Assembly: GCF_011075055.1 (NCBI RefSeq)
Contig: NC_058137.1
Location: 29,187,463-29,251,462, forward strand
Direction of reading: 5' to 3'
Source: Mangifera indica
Lineage: Eukaryota > Streptophyta > Magnoliopsida > Sapindales > Anacardiaceae
DNA: 64,000 nt
Shown: positions 1 through 11,325 of the stretch, one piece after another
How the letters are laid out: every line of letters begins with the position of its first letter
Numbering within the stretch: position 1 is the stretch's first letter
Notes under the pieces: model-generated
What the model was told of the DNA's origin: nothing
Database searches by the model: none
The model's input: the letters and a program-made list of their open reading frames with translations, nothing else
Translations under genes and position numbers: made by a program

Positions 1-777
1 TAGGGAAGGTGACAATGGTCAGCAGGTATGCAAAGTTTGTTCCTTCTTTTCCTTGTGTATCTCTGTGCCTGTATTAAGTTCTTGACTTCTATTGGTGTAA
101 TGTATTTGCAGCTAATCTATGAGAAATTGCCACAAGACATCTCAGAGAGGCATGTATTACTATTGGATCCTATTCTAGGGACAGGTTTGTCTATTTTCAT
201 GGTGGAGAATCTGATTCTTGTTATTTTTACATGCTTTACATTTTTCACTTTACAACACCTTCGTTAATGCTTTTGGTTTAGTACACGTTATAGCACCGTG
301 TATTTTCATCTGCAAGTTCTTACTCTGATAAAGGGTAGAAGCTGACTGTCATTTATTTTGCCTTTAATCTTTATAGGTAACTCAGCTGTTCATGCTATTT
401 CTTTACTTATAAGCAAGGGTGTGCCAGAAGCCAACATTATATTTCTCAATCTCATATCTGTATGTTAAATCAGTCTTTTTAATTACTGTCTCATTCAATG
501 TTTCCTTTTGGAATTCCATTTCTGATGACTTTATTTGGAGATATTCTCATCCATGCTACGATTTTTCTCTGAATTTCACCAGGCACCTCAGGGTGTGCAT
601 GTGGTTTGTAAACGCTTCCCTAGAATGAAGATTGTGACTTCTGAGATTGATATTGGTTTGAATGAAGATTTCCGTGTTGTTCCTGGCATGGGTGAGTTTG
701 GAGACCGGTATTTTGGTACAGATGATGATGACCAACAAATGCCAACCTCTTTTTCCCCAGCACAACGGTTTAACTAG
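1..777 (+). CDS. UKL: Uridine kinase / uracil phosphoribosyltransferase-like protein, 3' end (partial)
   Basis: These are the last four exons of a plant UKL gene: 1-25, 112-184, 377-459 and 583-777 (stop TAG). Joined, they read REGDNGQQ, then LIYEKLPQDISERHVLLLDP, ILGTGNSA, KGVPEANIIFLNLIS and the C-terminal GMGEFGDRYFGTDD. This is the uracil-phosphoribosyltransferase-like half of the family, and LDPILGTGNSA is its PRPP-binding loop. Family members join an N-terminal uridine/cytidine kinase to this domain and act in pyrimidine salvage; reports on plant UKLs differ on how much UPRT activity this half has. The N-terminal kinase part lies left of the window. All three introns are GT-AG and under 200 bp. 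A likely poly(A) signal AATAAA is at 1286-1291. Which UKL paralog this is cannot be told from this fragment. Confidence 0.93.
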
Positions 778-1681
778 CCTGCCAGTCATTTCTCAGATCA
801 TCATCCGCAGAAGTTTTGGACATTGTTAACTTTGTTGTGTGGGCATCATGTTTCCATTTATCAACAATTTTGATTCCGTCATTCCTAGAGTTTCATTTTT
901 TGGATCTGTTTTTTCTTTTTGAAACCTTCTGAGTTACATTGGGGATGTGTGATTATATATCTTTCAAGTTCATAAATACAAGAACCTACCAGGGCTTCAA
1001 ATACCAGCACTCATTACCTAGTGGGAACCATCTTGTTACATTTTTCTTTTTTGCCTTTGTTATACTGCAACTCAACCCCCATACAGAAATTCCTTTGCAT
1101 TTTCTTGTCTTATGAGAGCATGGACATAACGTCAAGCTGCTTGACAAGCCTCCCTTTGATATATGTATTTATTAACCAGAACATTTATAAAATTCCATGT
1201 TACATTTTTGAACCCTGGATAGAAATTTCGCTTATTCTTTGAATTTGCCAATCTGGGTATGCATTAGATTCACCTGTAATGCTTGAATAAAAATTTTGTC
1301 TATTAAAAAAAAAAAAAGCACTTGTGGTTGAGGCCTGAGATGCTGAAATTAGTAGCATTCATAAATATCCTTTTTGTATATTATGTAACCGTGTTGAAGG
1401 ATGAGCTTAGCTTTTCCACACAATATTTTCAGGTGTAGTTTATATATCTAAAACGGATGAAGGCCACTTGGCTAAGAGAGTGATCACTCATTGCTTTATC
1501 CAAGGATGATAACCTTTGTTGGGCTAATCTTTTGACGCGTGTTAATGCGTGAAATGGCTTGGATTTTGTTGGTATATTCCTTGGCAGCTGATCTATATAG
1601 AGTGGTGCTTGTGTAGTCTGTTTTGGCATTTTCGTCCTCTTTCTATTTATCCATCCCACTCCATCACCTTAACCTTTAACC
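778..1681. other. UKL 3' UTR and aldolase upstream region
   Basis: This stretch has no coding potential that I can support. The left part, up to the AATAAA at 1286-1291 and a run of A at about 1305-1317, should be the 3' UTR of the UKL gene. The right part carries the aldolase promoter and leader. A TATA-like AT stretch lies near 1375-1385, and a pyrimidine-rich stretch with TCATCACC-type leader sequence precedes the ATG at 1682. A 5' UTR intron is possible but not demonstrable by eye. Confidence 0.5.
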
Positions 1682-3040
1682 ATGTCTGCCTTTGTGGGGA
1701 AGTATGCAGGTACTTTTTTCTCCTTTATCTCTTTCTCTGTCAGCTTTTGAGCTTTCAAAAGATCATTCTCATTCTTCAGTAGGACTTGATGTGCGTGTTC
1801 ATTCTTAGAATTGAAAGGATGAATTTGGGCAATATATGACTGGTTGGTGTACCCTTTTCCCTAATAAGAAACTTAATATTGTGGCCTGAACTTTGACTTT
1901 CCAGATGAACTTATCAAGAATGCCAAGTACATTGCCACTCCAGGCAAGGGAATTCTGGCTGCAGATGAGAGTACAGGAACCATTGGGAAGCGTCTGGCGA
2001 GCATCAATGTCGAGAACATCGAATCCAATCGTCAGGCCCTCCGTGAACTCCTGTTCACCTCTCCTAATGCCCTGTCTTTCCTCTCAGGAGTCATCCTGTT
2101 TGAAGAAACCCTTTACCAGAAAACGTCTGATGGGAAGCCCTTTGTTGAAGTCCTCCAGGAGAACAATGTGATTCCAGGCATCAAAGTTGATAAGGGCACT
2201 GTTGAATTAGCTGGCACAAATGGTGAGACCACAACTCAGGGGTTTGATTCTTTGGGAGCGCGGTGCCAGCAATACTACAAGGCTGGTGCAAGGTTTGCAA
2301 AGTGGCGTGCAGTGCTCAAGATCGGTGCCAGTGAGCCATCTGAATTGTCAATTCAACAAAATGCACAGGGATTGGCTCGTTATGCTATTATTTGCCAGGA
2401 GAATGGATTGGTCCCTATTGTTGAGCCTGAGATTTTAACTGATGGAAGCCATGACATCAAAAAATGTGCTGCTGCAACTGAAACTGTTCTTGCAGCTGTT
2501 TATAAGGCTCTGAATGATCACCATGTCCTTCTTGAAGGCACTCTCCTGAAACCTAACATGGTCACTCCGGGCTCTGACAGCCCAAAGGTAAATTTTACAG
2601 CTTCAGAAAGTCTTTTTTATGGTTTTAATCTGTAACATAAGAAAGTACAGACCTCTAACATTGTGCCTTTTTTTCAGGTACCACCAGAGGTGATAGCAGA
2701 GTACACAGTTGCAGCACTTCGCCGGACAGTCCCACCAGCGGTGCCGGGGATTGTGTTTTTGTCAGGTGGGCAGAGTGAAGAAGAGGCAACAGTGAATCTA
2801 AACGCGATGAACAAGTTAGAGGTGTTGAAGCCATGGACACTTTCATTCTCATTTGGTCGAGCTTTGCAGCAAAGCACACTCAAGACATGGGGTGGCAAGA
2901 AGGAGAATGTGAGCAAAGCTCAAGAGGGATTCTTGGCAAGGTGCCAGGCCAATTCTGAAGCCACTCTTGGAAAGTATACTGGCAGTAGTGCTGGTGGATT
3001 GGCTTCTGAGAGCCTGTATGTGAAGGGTTATAAGTACTAG
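1682..3040 (+). CDS. FBA: Fructose-bisphosphate aldolase, class I, cytosolic type
   Basis: Three exons: 1682-1709, 1905-2587 and 2678-3040, giving 357 residues, the usual length of plant cytosolic class I aldolase. The enzyme reversibly cleaves fructose-1,6-bisphosphate to dihydroxyacetone phosphate and glyceraldehyde-3-phosphate in glycolysis and gluconeogenesis. The protein starts [20 protein letters not shown] with no transit peptide, which points to the cytosol. [15 protein letters not shown] lies near residue 25-40. The Schiff-base lysine is K225 in [24 protein letters not shown] follows, and the C-terminus is GYKY with the conserved terminal tyrosine. Exon 1 ends in phase 1 and completes the Asp codon across the intron. 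All introns are GT-AG. The reading frame is intact and all signature residues are present, so it should be functional. Confidence 0.97.
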
Positions 3041-3054
3041 ACTGGAGGTCTCCC

Positions 3055-3056
3055 TC

Positions 3057-3117
<61 letters not shown>
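3055..3117. repeat. (CT)n(TA)n compound microsatellite
   Basis: An uninterrupted CT/TC run of about 39 bp changes directly into a TA run of about 24 bp. It begins some 15 bp after the aldolase stop codon, so it lies in the 3' UTR. Length is likely variable between individuals. Confidence 0.95.
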
Positions 3118-3828
3118 GAAAATTTGTTATGTTGAATGTAGCTTTGTATTAAATTTTCTTCCCTTTACTGTGCTTTCTGCCTACTTTTGTCACATATCAA
3201 TCACCATTGCCCACACAAGGTTTCGGAAAAATACAAGTTCCCACCTCTTAAATTCTTAAACCATAATTTTCACCCAAATCGTAACACTGCCAACAAAATA
3301 ATATGCTGAATAAATTACCATATAATCTGCAACAATTTTATTTTTTCGCATTTCATGTTTTGGATCTTGATTGTCTTAATGCGATTCTAATAACATCACA
3401 ATTGAAAAGGTGATCCAAAAATCTAGTAGAGGCCATTTTTTCATTTTTTCTATTTTTAAAATTTAGAAAACTGAAATAATTTTTGTATTTTTTTTTTATC
3501 AATAAAACTATATATATAAATTTTTGAATATATAATTGAATAATTAAAGGTAAAGTACTATTTAATATCAATTATATATCCAATTATTTACTAAAAAAAT
3601 ATTTACTTTAATAGTGAAAAGGCTTTTAGATGCATGACATCTGTCATTACTTCAATAATAGGCCAAAAGGAAAACTTAAATAAGAAGGTTACAATTTGAT
3701 TGGAGGGATTTATTGCATGAATTGATATCCACTTATACCAATCTTCAACACCGCCTTTTCCTTTTCACATACTATTAAAAACACCAAGAGATTGACATTA
3801 ATCTCTGCATCAGAAGCTCAATCTTTCC
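3118..3828. other. AT-rich intergenic stretch between aldolase and the His-rich gene
   Basis: No gene is seen here. The first part is aldolase 3' UTR and terminator sequence. The last part, with a TATA-like CTATTAAAAACACC around 3770-3783 and a leader ending TCTTTCC before ATG, is the likely promoter of the small gene at 3829. Confidence 0.5.
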
Positions 3829-4236
3829 ATGGCTCACACCTTCAAGTCTTCCACTTCTACCACCAGGTCCACCACCAACACCACCACCAGGTCCGCCACC
3901 ACCATCACCAGGTCCACCACTAAGCCCATCACCAACAAAATAGACCATGATCAAAAACAGAAGAAAGTTGTAACTTTTTCACCAGCATCCAAATCTCTAA
4001 CCAGTCAAGTCCACCACCACCATCACCACCACCACCACCACCACCACAACCACCACCACAAAGCACCAGAAAAAGCCCTCACTAAACCAAAGCCTAAACT
4101 AGCCATGGCACATGCCGCGGCTACCACCAAGGCCACCACCACCAAGGCCACCATCAAGTTGGGAAAAGGAGTAGAAGTCAAAGTGACAACCAAAGAAACA
4201 GCTTTCAAAGGTGGGAAAGTAGCTTATATCACTTAA
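3829..4236 (+). CDS. Small Thr/His-rich protein of unknown function
   Basis: Single-exon frame of 135 residues with a good start context (TTTCCATGGCT) about 45 bp after a TATA-like box. Residues 5-35 are mostly Thr/Ser/Arg. Residues 62-77 form a tract of twelve His, one Asn and three His. Residues 78-110 are rich in Lys, Ala and Thr-Lys repeats. The C-terminal 25 residues (IKLGKGVEVKVTTKETAFKG region) look like ordinary ordered protein. There is no signal peptide or membrane segment. I do not recognise the family. The His tract could bind Zn, Ni or Cu, but that is inference. The CCA/CAC repeats that encode the low-complexity parts are prone to slippage, so length may vary. The complementary Trp-rich frame is a shadow. 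Support rests on ORF, promoter context and the non-repetitive C-terminus. Confidence 0.6.
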   Translation: MAHTFKSSTSTTRSTTNTTTRSATTITRSTTKPITNKIDHDQKQKKVVTFSPASKSLTSQVHHHHHHHHHHHHNHHHKAPEKALTKPKPKLAMAHAAATTKATTTKATIKLGKGVEVKVTTKETAFKGGKVAYIT

Positions 4237-4493
4237 TTGCATGCAAGTTCTCACTTTATAAAGGTATCAATTAAATTTTTTTTAATGTAGGTTTAGAAAT
4301 TTTCTGTTTAATATTTCTTCAGTTGACAGAATGATATATTTTGTTTTCATATTCCGAAGTCGATGCTGCAGATGTGAAGGAATCTATAGTGGGTTCATCA
4401 TCAGATCTTGTAATGTGTTGGGAGAATTATGTATAAGTTTATTTTACTTTTGGTTGTAGCAGTTGGTGAACAAAATAACATCTCTTTTATAAT
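4237..4493. other. Downstream region of His-rich gene
   Basis: AT-rich sequence, presumably 3' UTR and terminator of the His-rich gene. I see nothing else in it. Confidence 0.4.
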
Positions 4494-4740
4494 TGTGGTT
4501 TCAATCAATGTTTTTAGATTTAGATGGATTGTTGCTCGTAAATCGTAATGGTATGCTTCCAACAGCCTCAACTCCAACAAATTTGGCAGGCTTGAAGGAC
4601 TCTCATGGGATGGAATCATCAATTAATCCTCTAAAATTTGTAGACAAGAGGTGTATTTTTTTAAGGCTTATACTTTCTTCAACTTCAAATGGAAGTAGCC
4701 ACCAATAAACTTCGGTTGAAAGTAAACAATCCCAATAGAA
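4494..4740 (-). pseudogene. Detached CNL LRR fragment plus CNL 3'-flank repeat
   Basis: Positions 4494-4650 match, with many changes, the LRR-coding part of the intact CNL at about 14956-15105 (shared GGCTTGAAGGACTCTCATGG). No reading frame survives. Next to it, 4672-4740 repeats sequence that also occurs at 26886-26960 (shared ATGGAAGTAGCCACCAATAA), which lies downstream of another CNL relic. The block is therefore debris from a CNL 3' end. Confidence 0.65.
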
Positions 4741-5304
4741 AGAAAAAAGTTTAATATCTCTGGAACAACATTATAAGTGAAACGTCTACTTCCGCACCAA
4801 CAAAACACAAAAGAAAAGTTAGGTGTATATGGACATCTCAAATCGCATAGAGATGATAAAAGATCATTAATCAAATAGCATATAAGCTCTTAACCAAAAT
4901 TATCTTGACAGTAACAGGCCAAATCAAATATACATTACAAGTAATACTTCATCTCTACTAGCATTACCCTGACAATAGAACAATCACCAGCAGCACAAGA
5001 ATGACGTACATAAAATCTGGGAATTACCTGGTTTATTCATGTGGAGGACGATTTAATCGGAATGTTCTCACCATTTGAAAATACATCTTCTGCTCATGAT
5101 AACACAAGATATACAAGCCTTGGTTATCTATAGGATAACAAAAAACCATACTTCGCTTGGTCTTTGAATAGAAAACCTCAATATACTAGTATGATGATTA
5201 GCATCAAATTATTCCCAATCTTGATCACACAGTTGATGGAAAATACATTCGAATAAACACAACTGTAATATAAGCAATTAGAAACATAGAGTAGCATTAG
5301 ATTT
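4741..5304. other. Non-coding DNA between CNL fragments
   Basis: AT-rich sequence with no reading frame I can support. By position it is former CNL 3' flank. No clear transposon ends are visible. Confidence 0.35.
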
Positions 5305-7384
5305 GAATATGATTAGTAAAAACGTTGGCATCAGTACATTCGAAATGCAAGCACACAAATCCTTTTCATTTCCATTTGGCACCCTAACACCTAACTTTCT
5401 CAGATGCCTTAGCTTCCTAAGCTCATTGAATACTTCAGAGTTAATTCGGACAGAACCGACCTTCTGCAGATCCTGTAAGGAGCCAGACCCCTTTGGCACT
5501 TTTACCATTTCATAATTAAAATTACTGTCATGTCAAGACGGTATATCAGCAAATAACGGAATTTTCTAAGTTTATTGATCCCAACGGGAAGCTCAGAGAC
5601 AAGAGAACACTTCAAATTCAAGGTCTCTAAATTCAAAAGCTTACCAATGGACTTGGGAAGTACTTCTACTTTGGTATTTTTCACACTTAAGTAGTGTAAA
5701 TGGAAGAGACTTCCCGCTTCTTCTGGAAGATACGCCATAGGGCCACCTTCAAAATCTAGAACTTTTATGAGCTTGAAATCCGCAACAAGTGTCGTTACCA
5801 GAACGTTGGGCATTTCATTAGCATTGAAAAGAAGGACAGAACGTATCTTTGAGTCCTTGATGCTTTGGAGATCACTATCATTACTTCCTTGTATTGCAAT
5901 GCATCGAGTTTTACTAGAAAGATGCGACTCATCCTTGTTCACAACTCTAGAGAAGCCCAAATATTCAGTCCTTCTGAGGATGATCTCGTGCATCAGACCA
6001 TGGACTCGACAAATTCTAGGTCTTCCTGTAAAATCTCTCTTTACCACATGAACCAAGCTTCTGTTAATAAGATCAGTCAAGAATTCTTCAGCTACTTGTT
6101 CAGATGTAGAGCTTTTGGAGTATGGAACCAAACCCTCAGCAATCCACAGGCGAAATTTTCTTGCACAATTAATTGAATGGCTTTCTGGAAACAAACCGAA
6201 GGACAAAAGACAAGGTTTGAGGTGATGAGATAGACCGTGATAACCTTCCAATAAACTCTGTTGCAACCTTTTAAACGGGAATCCCTTCCAAACTGTGTAC
6301 CCAAGCCATCAAGTAACTTTTTCCATTCATATGTTACCATGTTCTTATTTGAGAGCAGGCCGCCCACGGCAACGACTGCTAGTGGTAAGCCTCCACATTT
6401 CCCAAGGATGTCATAAGACAATTTCTCCAACTCTGGGGGACATAAACAAAAGGTATTAGATCAGCAATGCCCCTGTTTCTGGTAGTGAGCATAATTCTAC
6501 TTTTGTTGTTCTCAATTAAAGCATATTCTACATATCCCCAAAAATCAGTTTTCCACACGTCATCAGACACAACCATGTAACACGGCAGTGTGGCCAGCAG
6601 ATCGTTCTCTTCCATTTTGTCCATCTCTCCGTGAGTTGACCCTGTTACACGGTTAAATTCTTGTATAGTTTTCCTTAGTATATCCATTTTGGTGGATTCT
6701 TTCCCAACCGTAATCCAACCCCGGCAGTCAAAATGCTTCTTCACAGTATCGTTGTTATAAATTTTCCCAGCAAGAGTGGTCTTGCCAAGTCCACCTTCGC
6801 CCACAACTGCAACCACTGAACGGTTGGATGTTCCACTCACCAACAATCCAATCAATTGGTCTCTAGTGGATTCGATGCCCACAACTTCAACGCCTGGGAT
6901 GAAATAAGAACCAACACGAGAGTCATGCGGTACAATATCTCCTGTCCCACTGCTTGATTCTTGATCTATGGACCTGAAATTATAGCTTTCCGCTCTTCTT
7001 TGTATATCTAATCTCATATGAAATTCCATGGTGCACCTTCAGTTCATCTATGAAGCAACACATTTTACAAAGGAAATTTTTGAGACATTTGCCATCATGT
7101 TCATGATGCTTTGCCTGATTATGAATGTACTCATTTAAAACATCTTCAATGTGATAAGCTTCTTCCCTCACTTGTTTTACCCAAGTACTTGTGAGACCTC
7201 CATTGCTTCCTGCTGCTTCTTCGGCTGCTGCCCTTGCATCTGTGTCCCTGAGGAAAGATCAAATGATCTCCAGTTCTTTTTTTATGCTTGCAACTTCTTT
7301 CTTTACACTTCTCAACAACTTGGTCTCTTGGACAAGCAAGTTAGCCAAGGTTTCTATTGCAAATTTCACTGTAAACTCTGCCAT
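5305..7384 (-). pseudogene. CC-NB-LRR (RPM1-type) resistance gene, broken
   Basis: Reads on the minus strand from ATG at 7384 (MAEFTVKF, as in the intact paralog). Damage: an in-frame TGA at 7261-7259 in the CC domain, where the paralog has an Arg codon; a frameshift near 7035; a deletion of about 40 codons after the RNBS-B region near 6450; a frameshift near 6262; another near 5510; and loss of the LRR C-terminus. At about 5341 the LRR-coding sequence joins sequence like the 3' flank of the intact gene (14463-14521). Surviving pieces include EEAYHIEDVL, P-loop GEGGLGKTT, DDVW, GLPLAV, RNBS-D-like LLSFGLFPE and VHG in place of VHD. It is a close paralog of the intact gene at 14626-17424. A full-length product is not possible. 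Confidence 0.92.
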
Positions 7385-7480
7385 AGCTCAAAACCTTTTT
7401 CTTGTTCATGCCATCTTAAATGGATGCAATGTTTGATTGATGTGTTAAGAAACCAGTGGATTGACAAAAGTGTGATAATT
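7385..7480 (-). repeat. CNL 5'-flank repeat, copy 1
   Basis: This stretch upstream of the broken CNL is conserved with 17425-17535 and 22533-22640 (shared TCTTGTTCATGCCATCTTAA and GTTAAGAAACCAG). A second conserved block at about 7830-7960 matches 17640-17750 (CCAGCCACTATTATTT, TTGACTTGATTATTGA). The duplicated CNL unit therefore included leader and promoter. Confidence 0.85.
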
Positions 7481-8685
7481 AAAAAAGATTACATAATAAA
7501 CTTACAGGATTATCACATCAGTTTGTTAAAAAATACGTTGTCTATGTAATATTATTCTATTATAAAGTGTTGAAACTATCCTAAAGCTTTGGGGCGTTCA
7601 AAGGTATTAATCTCTATAATGTACATATTTGCACAAATACAGTTCTATGGAAAGAAATTCACGAATAAAAAAAATACTGGATAACAAAATTCATTAGTAA
7701 TTTGAAGGAATCTAAGAGTTTTGATTACTGGGGTTAATAGAAACAAATTTTGAAGGTATTAGAAGGGCAACTTGTGCTGCTTCAGATCAAGACCAAATTT
7801 ACAAATAGGAAATTGTTACTCTCAAAAATGACCTTTCACCAGCCACTATTATTTTGCCTGAATTAGATAAGAATGTAAATAAAAAATTAAAAAAAAAAGA
7901 CATATGAGGAAAAGAAGCTTTGACTTGATTATTGAGCTATTAAATGATTAAGACAACAGTACCTTGAGAGTTCAATATTAAAATATTGGTATGATTTTGT
8001 TTTTAAGTTGTACAATCTATAATCAATTTTCTGTTATCATTTCTTAGTAATATAGTATGACATGCATATTCAACTTTTCTTCTGTACTTTACTGACATGA
8101 GATTTGCTTGAGAGTATTATATATTTGAACAAATCTTCAATTTCTGAGGTTCTTGCTTCCACTGGAACTTCTGCCTTGACAAGGCTGTTGACATGTTCAT
8201 TCACACGTTCCACCCGACGTTTTCTATCAAAACTCGAAAGGGAAAATGCATTAGCTCTCCCATTAAGAAAATAAGAGAAAAGGCAAACTAAATCACTTCT
8301 TTAATAGATTAAAATGAAGATGACTGTTAGGTTGCTGAATATATAACACTAATATGCTCTCTAAGTCTGATCAGAAAAGGGTATTCAGCTGTCTCGGTGC
8401 ATCCGATGTCGCTCCTCCTTTACAATACACAAGGCATCAAATTACTTAACCAAATGAAATCAAACGATATAAGCAACTTGCTAGTGATTCAATAAGTTGG
8501 CTTTGAAAAATGAAAATTACCTGAAGAAAGCAAACTATTCTAAGTTAAATGTGGTCACCGTCTGGGCCGGATGCCTTTCCAACTCAGGGCCTAATTGTTT
8601 ATCAAAGCCCATTAAATTTTTCCTCGTAGTTTTTCTCCCTCTCTCTGTTTTCCGGACTCGTCGAAATAGAACACAGCAGAAGACC
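7481..8685. other. Intergenic region between broken CNL and SUFE1
   Basis: The left half is CNL promoter sequence, including the repeated block at about 7830-7960. The right half (about 8500-8685), with a C/T-rich leader, is the SUFE1 promoter and 5' UTR. The frame that continues upstream of 8686 is not needed for the protein. Nothing else is seen. Confidence 0.5.
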
Positions 8686-9717
8686 ATGGCTTCTTCTTCA
8701 ATCTCATCCTCTCTTCGTTTATTCACAACCAAATCAATTCTCACACAAAAACCCCGCAAAAGCATCTCTTTATTTTACAAACCCCTCACTTTTTCAAAGA
8801 TATCACTTTATCCCCTGTTCGTCTGCCGCTCTTCAGCCTCCTCCTCTCTTCAGCCCGTGGAACAGCTCCCTCCAAAGCTCCAAGACATCATCAAGCTCTT
8901 CCAGTCCGTGAAAGAGCCCAAATCCAAGTACGAACAGCTCTTGTTCTACGGAAAGAATCTCAAACCGCTTGATACCCAGTTCAAAACGGGGGAAAATAAG
9001 GTCGAAGGTTGTGTATCTCAGGTTTGGGTTAGAGCTTATTTTGATGAGGAGAAGAATGTTGTGTTTGAAGCTGATTCTGACTCTGTTTTGACCAAAGGGT
9101 TGGCGGCTTTGCTCGTTCAAGGCTTGTCTCATAGACCTGTGGAGGAGATAGTTAAGGTTTCTCCAGATTTTGTGGTGCTTCTTGGTTTGCAACAGAGCTT
9201 AACTCCTTCTAGGAATAATGGGTTCTTGAATATGTTGAAATTGATGCAAAAGAAGGCGCTTGAATTGTTTCTAGAGGCTGAGAAGGCCAAAGGGTCTGTT
9301 GAGGGTTCCAATTCTGGGCCGAAAATTGAGGGTAGTGGTAAAGATCCAATTTTGATTGATGATAATAGTATAAATGCGAATTTGGAGGGGAACGCTGAGT
9401 CAAATGTTGAAACGACTGAGAAATTGGAGACATTAGGGAGTAGAGGGATGAGAATAAGGGACAAATTGGAGAAGGAGCTGAGGCCTGTTGAGTTAGAAGT
9501 GGAAGATATCTCATATCAGCACTCTGGGCATGCTGGTGTGAGAGGGAGTGATGGAGAGACACATTTTAATTTAAAGGTTGTGTCTAAGGAATTTGAAGGG
9601 AAGAGCTTGGTGAAGAGGCATAGATTAGTTTATGGTTTGTTGCAAGATGAGCTGCAGAGTGGGCTGCACGCATTGTCAATTGTGGCAAAGACTCCATCTG
9701 AAGTTGAGGGGAGATGA
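8686..9717 (+). CDS. SUFE1: Plastid/mitochondrial SufE1-like sulfur acceptor with C-terminal BolA domain
   Basis: Intronless gene of 343 residues. I chose ATG 8686 (ACCATGGCTTC) because it gives a classic organelle transit peptide (MASSSISSSLRLF) followed by the SufE domain. The open frame extends upstream to 8497 but lacks family similarity there. The SufE domain spans residues 58-200 and contains EGCVSQVW; Cys109 is the sulfur-accepting cysteine. A linker rich in Glu/Asn/Ser follows (residues 215-250). The BolA domain is residues 254-339 (RDKLEKEL, HSGHAG, LVKRHRLVY). Known plant SufE1 activates the cysteine desulfurases NFS1/NFS2 for Fe-S cluster assembly and binds monothiol glutaredoxins through BolA. 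Everything expected is present, and the single-exon structure fits the family. Confidence 0.96.
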   Translation: MASSSISSSLRLFTTKSILTQKPRKSISLFYKPLTFSKISLYPLFVCRSSASSSLQPVEQLPPKLQDIIKLFQSVKEPKSKYEQLLFYGKNLKPLDTQFKTGENKVEGCVSQVWVRAYFDEEKNVVFEADSDSVLTKGLAALLVQGLSHRPVEEIVKVSPDFVVLLGLQQSLTPSRNNGFLNMLKLMQKKALELFLEAEKAKGSVEGSNSGPKIEGSGKDPILIDDNSINANLEGNAESNVETTEKLETLGSRGMRIRDKLEKELRPVELEVEDISYQHSGHAGVRGSDGETHFNLKVVSKEFEGKSLVKRHRLVYGLLQDELQSGLHALSIVAKTPSEVEGR

Positions 9718-11325
9718 ATTGGTTGTAAAAGTCAAGATTATAGGTTCATTTCTATATTTTGCTTTGATTTATTTGAAACGACGGATTATTAAAAGAAAAG
9801 GTTTATGCATTGATGAGATATATGAAACGAATTATTTTAATTTGATTTGTGATGTGTACAATCAGGTATTATTAGATAGTTAAGTTCAGCTTATTTTTCT
9901 TGGCATTTCCGTTTATTATGTTTTAAACTGATTTTTTACTGTAATGTAATAAGGATATCCTCCACCAGAGAAATTTAAATTCTGGTGAAGTTGGTGAAGA
10001 ATATCAACAAATCATTTCTTCTGCATCTTGCTGGGTACTTCAACTTCTATTTGTAATATGATCTGAAGCTTTTCTATGAAGTGAATCCATAAGCAAGTTT
10101 ATTGGGGGAAGATCTAGTTATGGCATGCTGCTATGCTCAGATGACCTTTTGTTGTTAGAAACTTCTTTTATTCCATTTTCTCCAGATGTTGGTTAGTATT
10201 TTCTTGTACAGCTCTTGTTCTGGCCAAGTCTCCGAGTATGAGCTAATGCAGGATCTAAATATAAAGACTTCGAATGATAATGTACTAAAAGCAGATTGGG
10301 TAAGTATATATTCTTGGTCATGTGAAGGATCTGGTATGAGATCCAATGCTTGCTTTCATTTACTACTTATTCTTGATATAAACTGATATGGTTTGGCTGG
10401 TGTCATCATACAAATATAGAAAGGAGTTAAGGGATCTCTTGCTTTTTATTCTTCCTTTTGCTTTTGATTTATTACAAACATCTGAAAATTCTGCAGAAAT
10501 GTGAAATCTCAATTAAGGAAAGTGACTGTTTGGAGAAGAGTCTTAACTGCTATACTTTCTGTGTAATTAATTTGAAGCTTGCTTAGAGTGCATATTTGTA
10601 TCAAATGTGTGGCTAGAAAGTAACATTTAGATGATGAGAATCGTATCTTCCAAGCAACTTCCACAGGCATCAAGCATTTGATCATGGCCTCTTTGTCGGG
10701 TTTTGTGCCTTTTACTATTCTGGCATCTTTGTGGTATGTTATTTGTCTGTTCATGTACCGAGTTTTTTATGTGGCAGTCGTTGTTATGTTCTTTTAGCTC
10801 TTGTAACAGGTTTAGGCTCCTGCTTTATTTGTTTCTTTTATTTCTGAATAAATAAATTCATTTATCCAGACGCAAAAAGATAAAGAGTTTCCTGCTTTTG
10901 ATCTGTCCCAGATTCTCTTACTGTATCTTTCTGCAATTAGAGGTAGCTGCTTTAGCTGCTGAAAGATTTTAAATATGCTGCTGACTGCTGGCAATGAAGA
11001 CTGCCACAAAAAGATAAAGATTTTAAATTTAGAGAATTGATATCTCTTTAGGCCCATTAGACGTTGAATTCTAACATGGTTCTGCTGTTTTGTTAAGCTG
11101 AAAACTAATGAAAATACTCCAGTGACAGGGGTAATATCTGCATCTCTAGTCTATATCTGTCGGATATGAAAAAAACTCGCAGGGATTATTTTGGTAGAAC
11201 TGAAGATAATACTTTTGTACCTATAGAGCTAATCAGAATGCCCTTTACTTCAAAATTATTTTAATTGCTCTAATATCTGACATAAAAAGGTGAATACAAC
11301 AGAGTCAAAACATGTTTCTGCATTA
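9718..11325. other. Intergenic region between SUFE1 and NHL gene
   Basis: Convergent intergenic DNA holding the 3' UTRs of SUFE1 (from the left) and the NHL gene (from the right). Short frames here, such as the one near 10186, show no domain or codon bias. Apart from scattered T-rich tracts I see nothing. Confidence 0.45.

Noticed and set aside
3055..3117. Regular short repeats considered as a CRISPR-like or satellite array
   Set aside because: Plain dinucleotide microsatellite; there are no spacers and this is a plant nuclear genome.
4023..4208. Trp/Ala/Val-rich reverse frame
   Set aside because: It is the complement of the His-tract gene; CAC/CCA repeats read in reverse as TGG/GTG.
10155..11057. 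Several short frames between SUFE1 and the NHL gene
   Set aside because: No splice-compatible coding series, no domain, normal AT-rich background.
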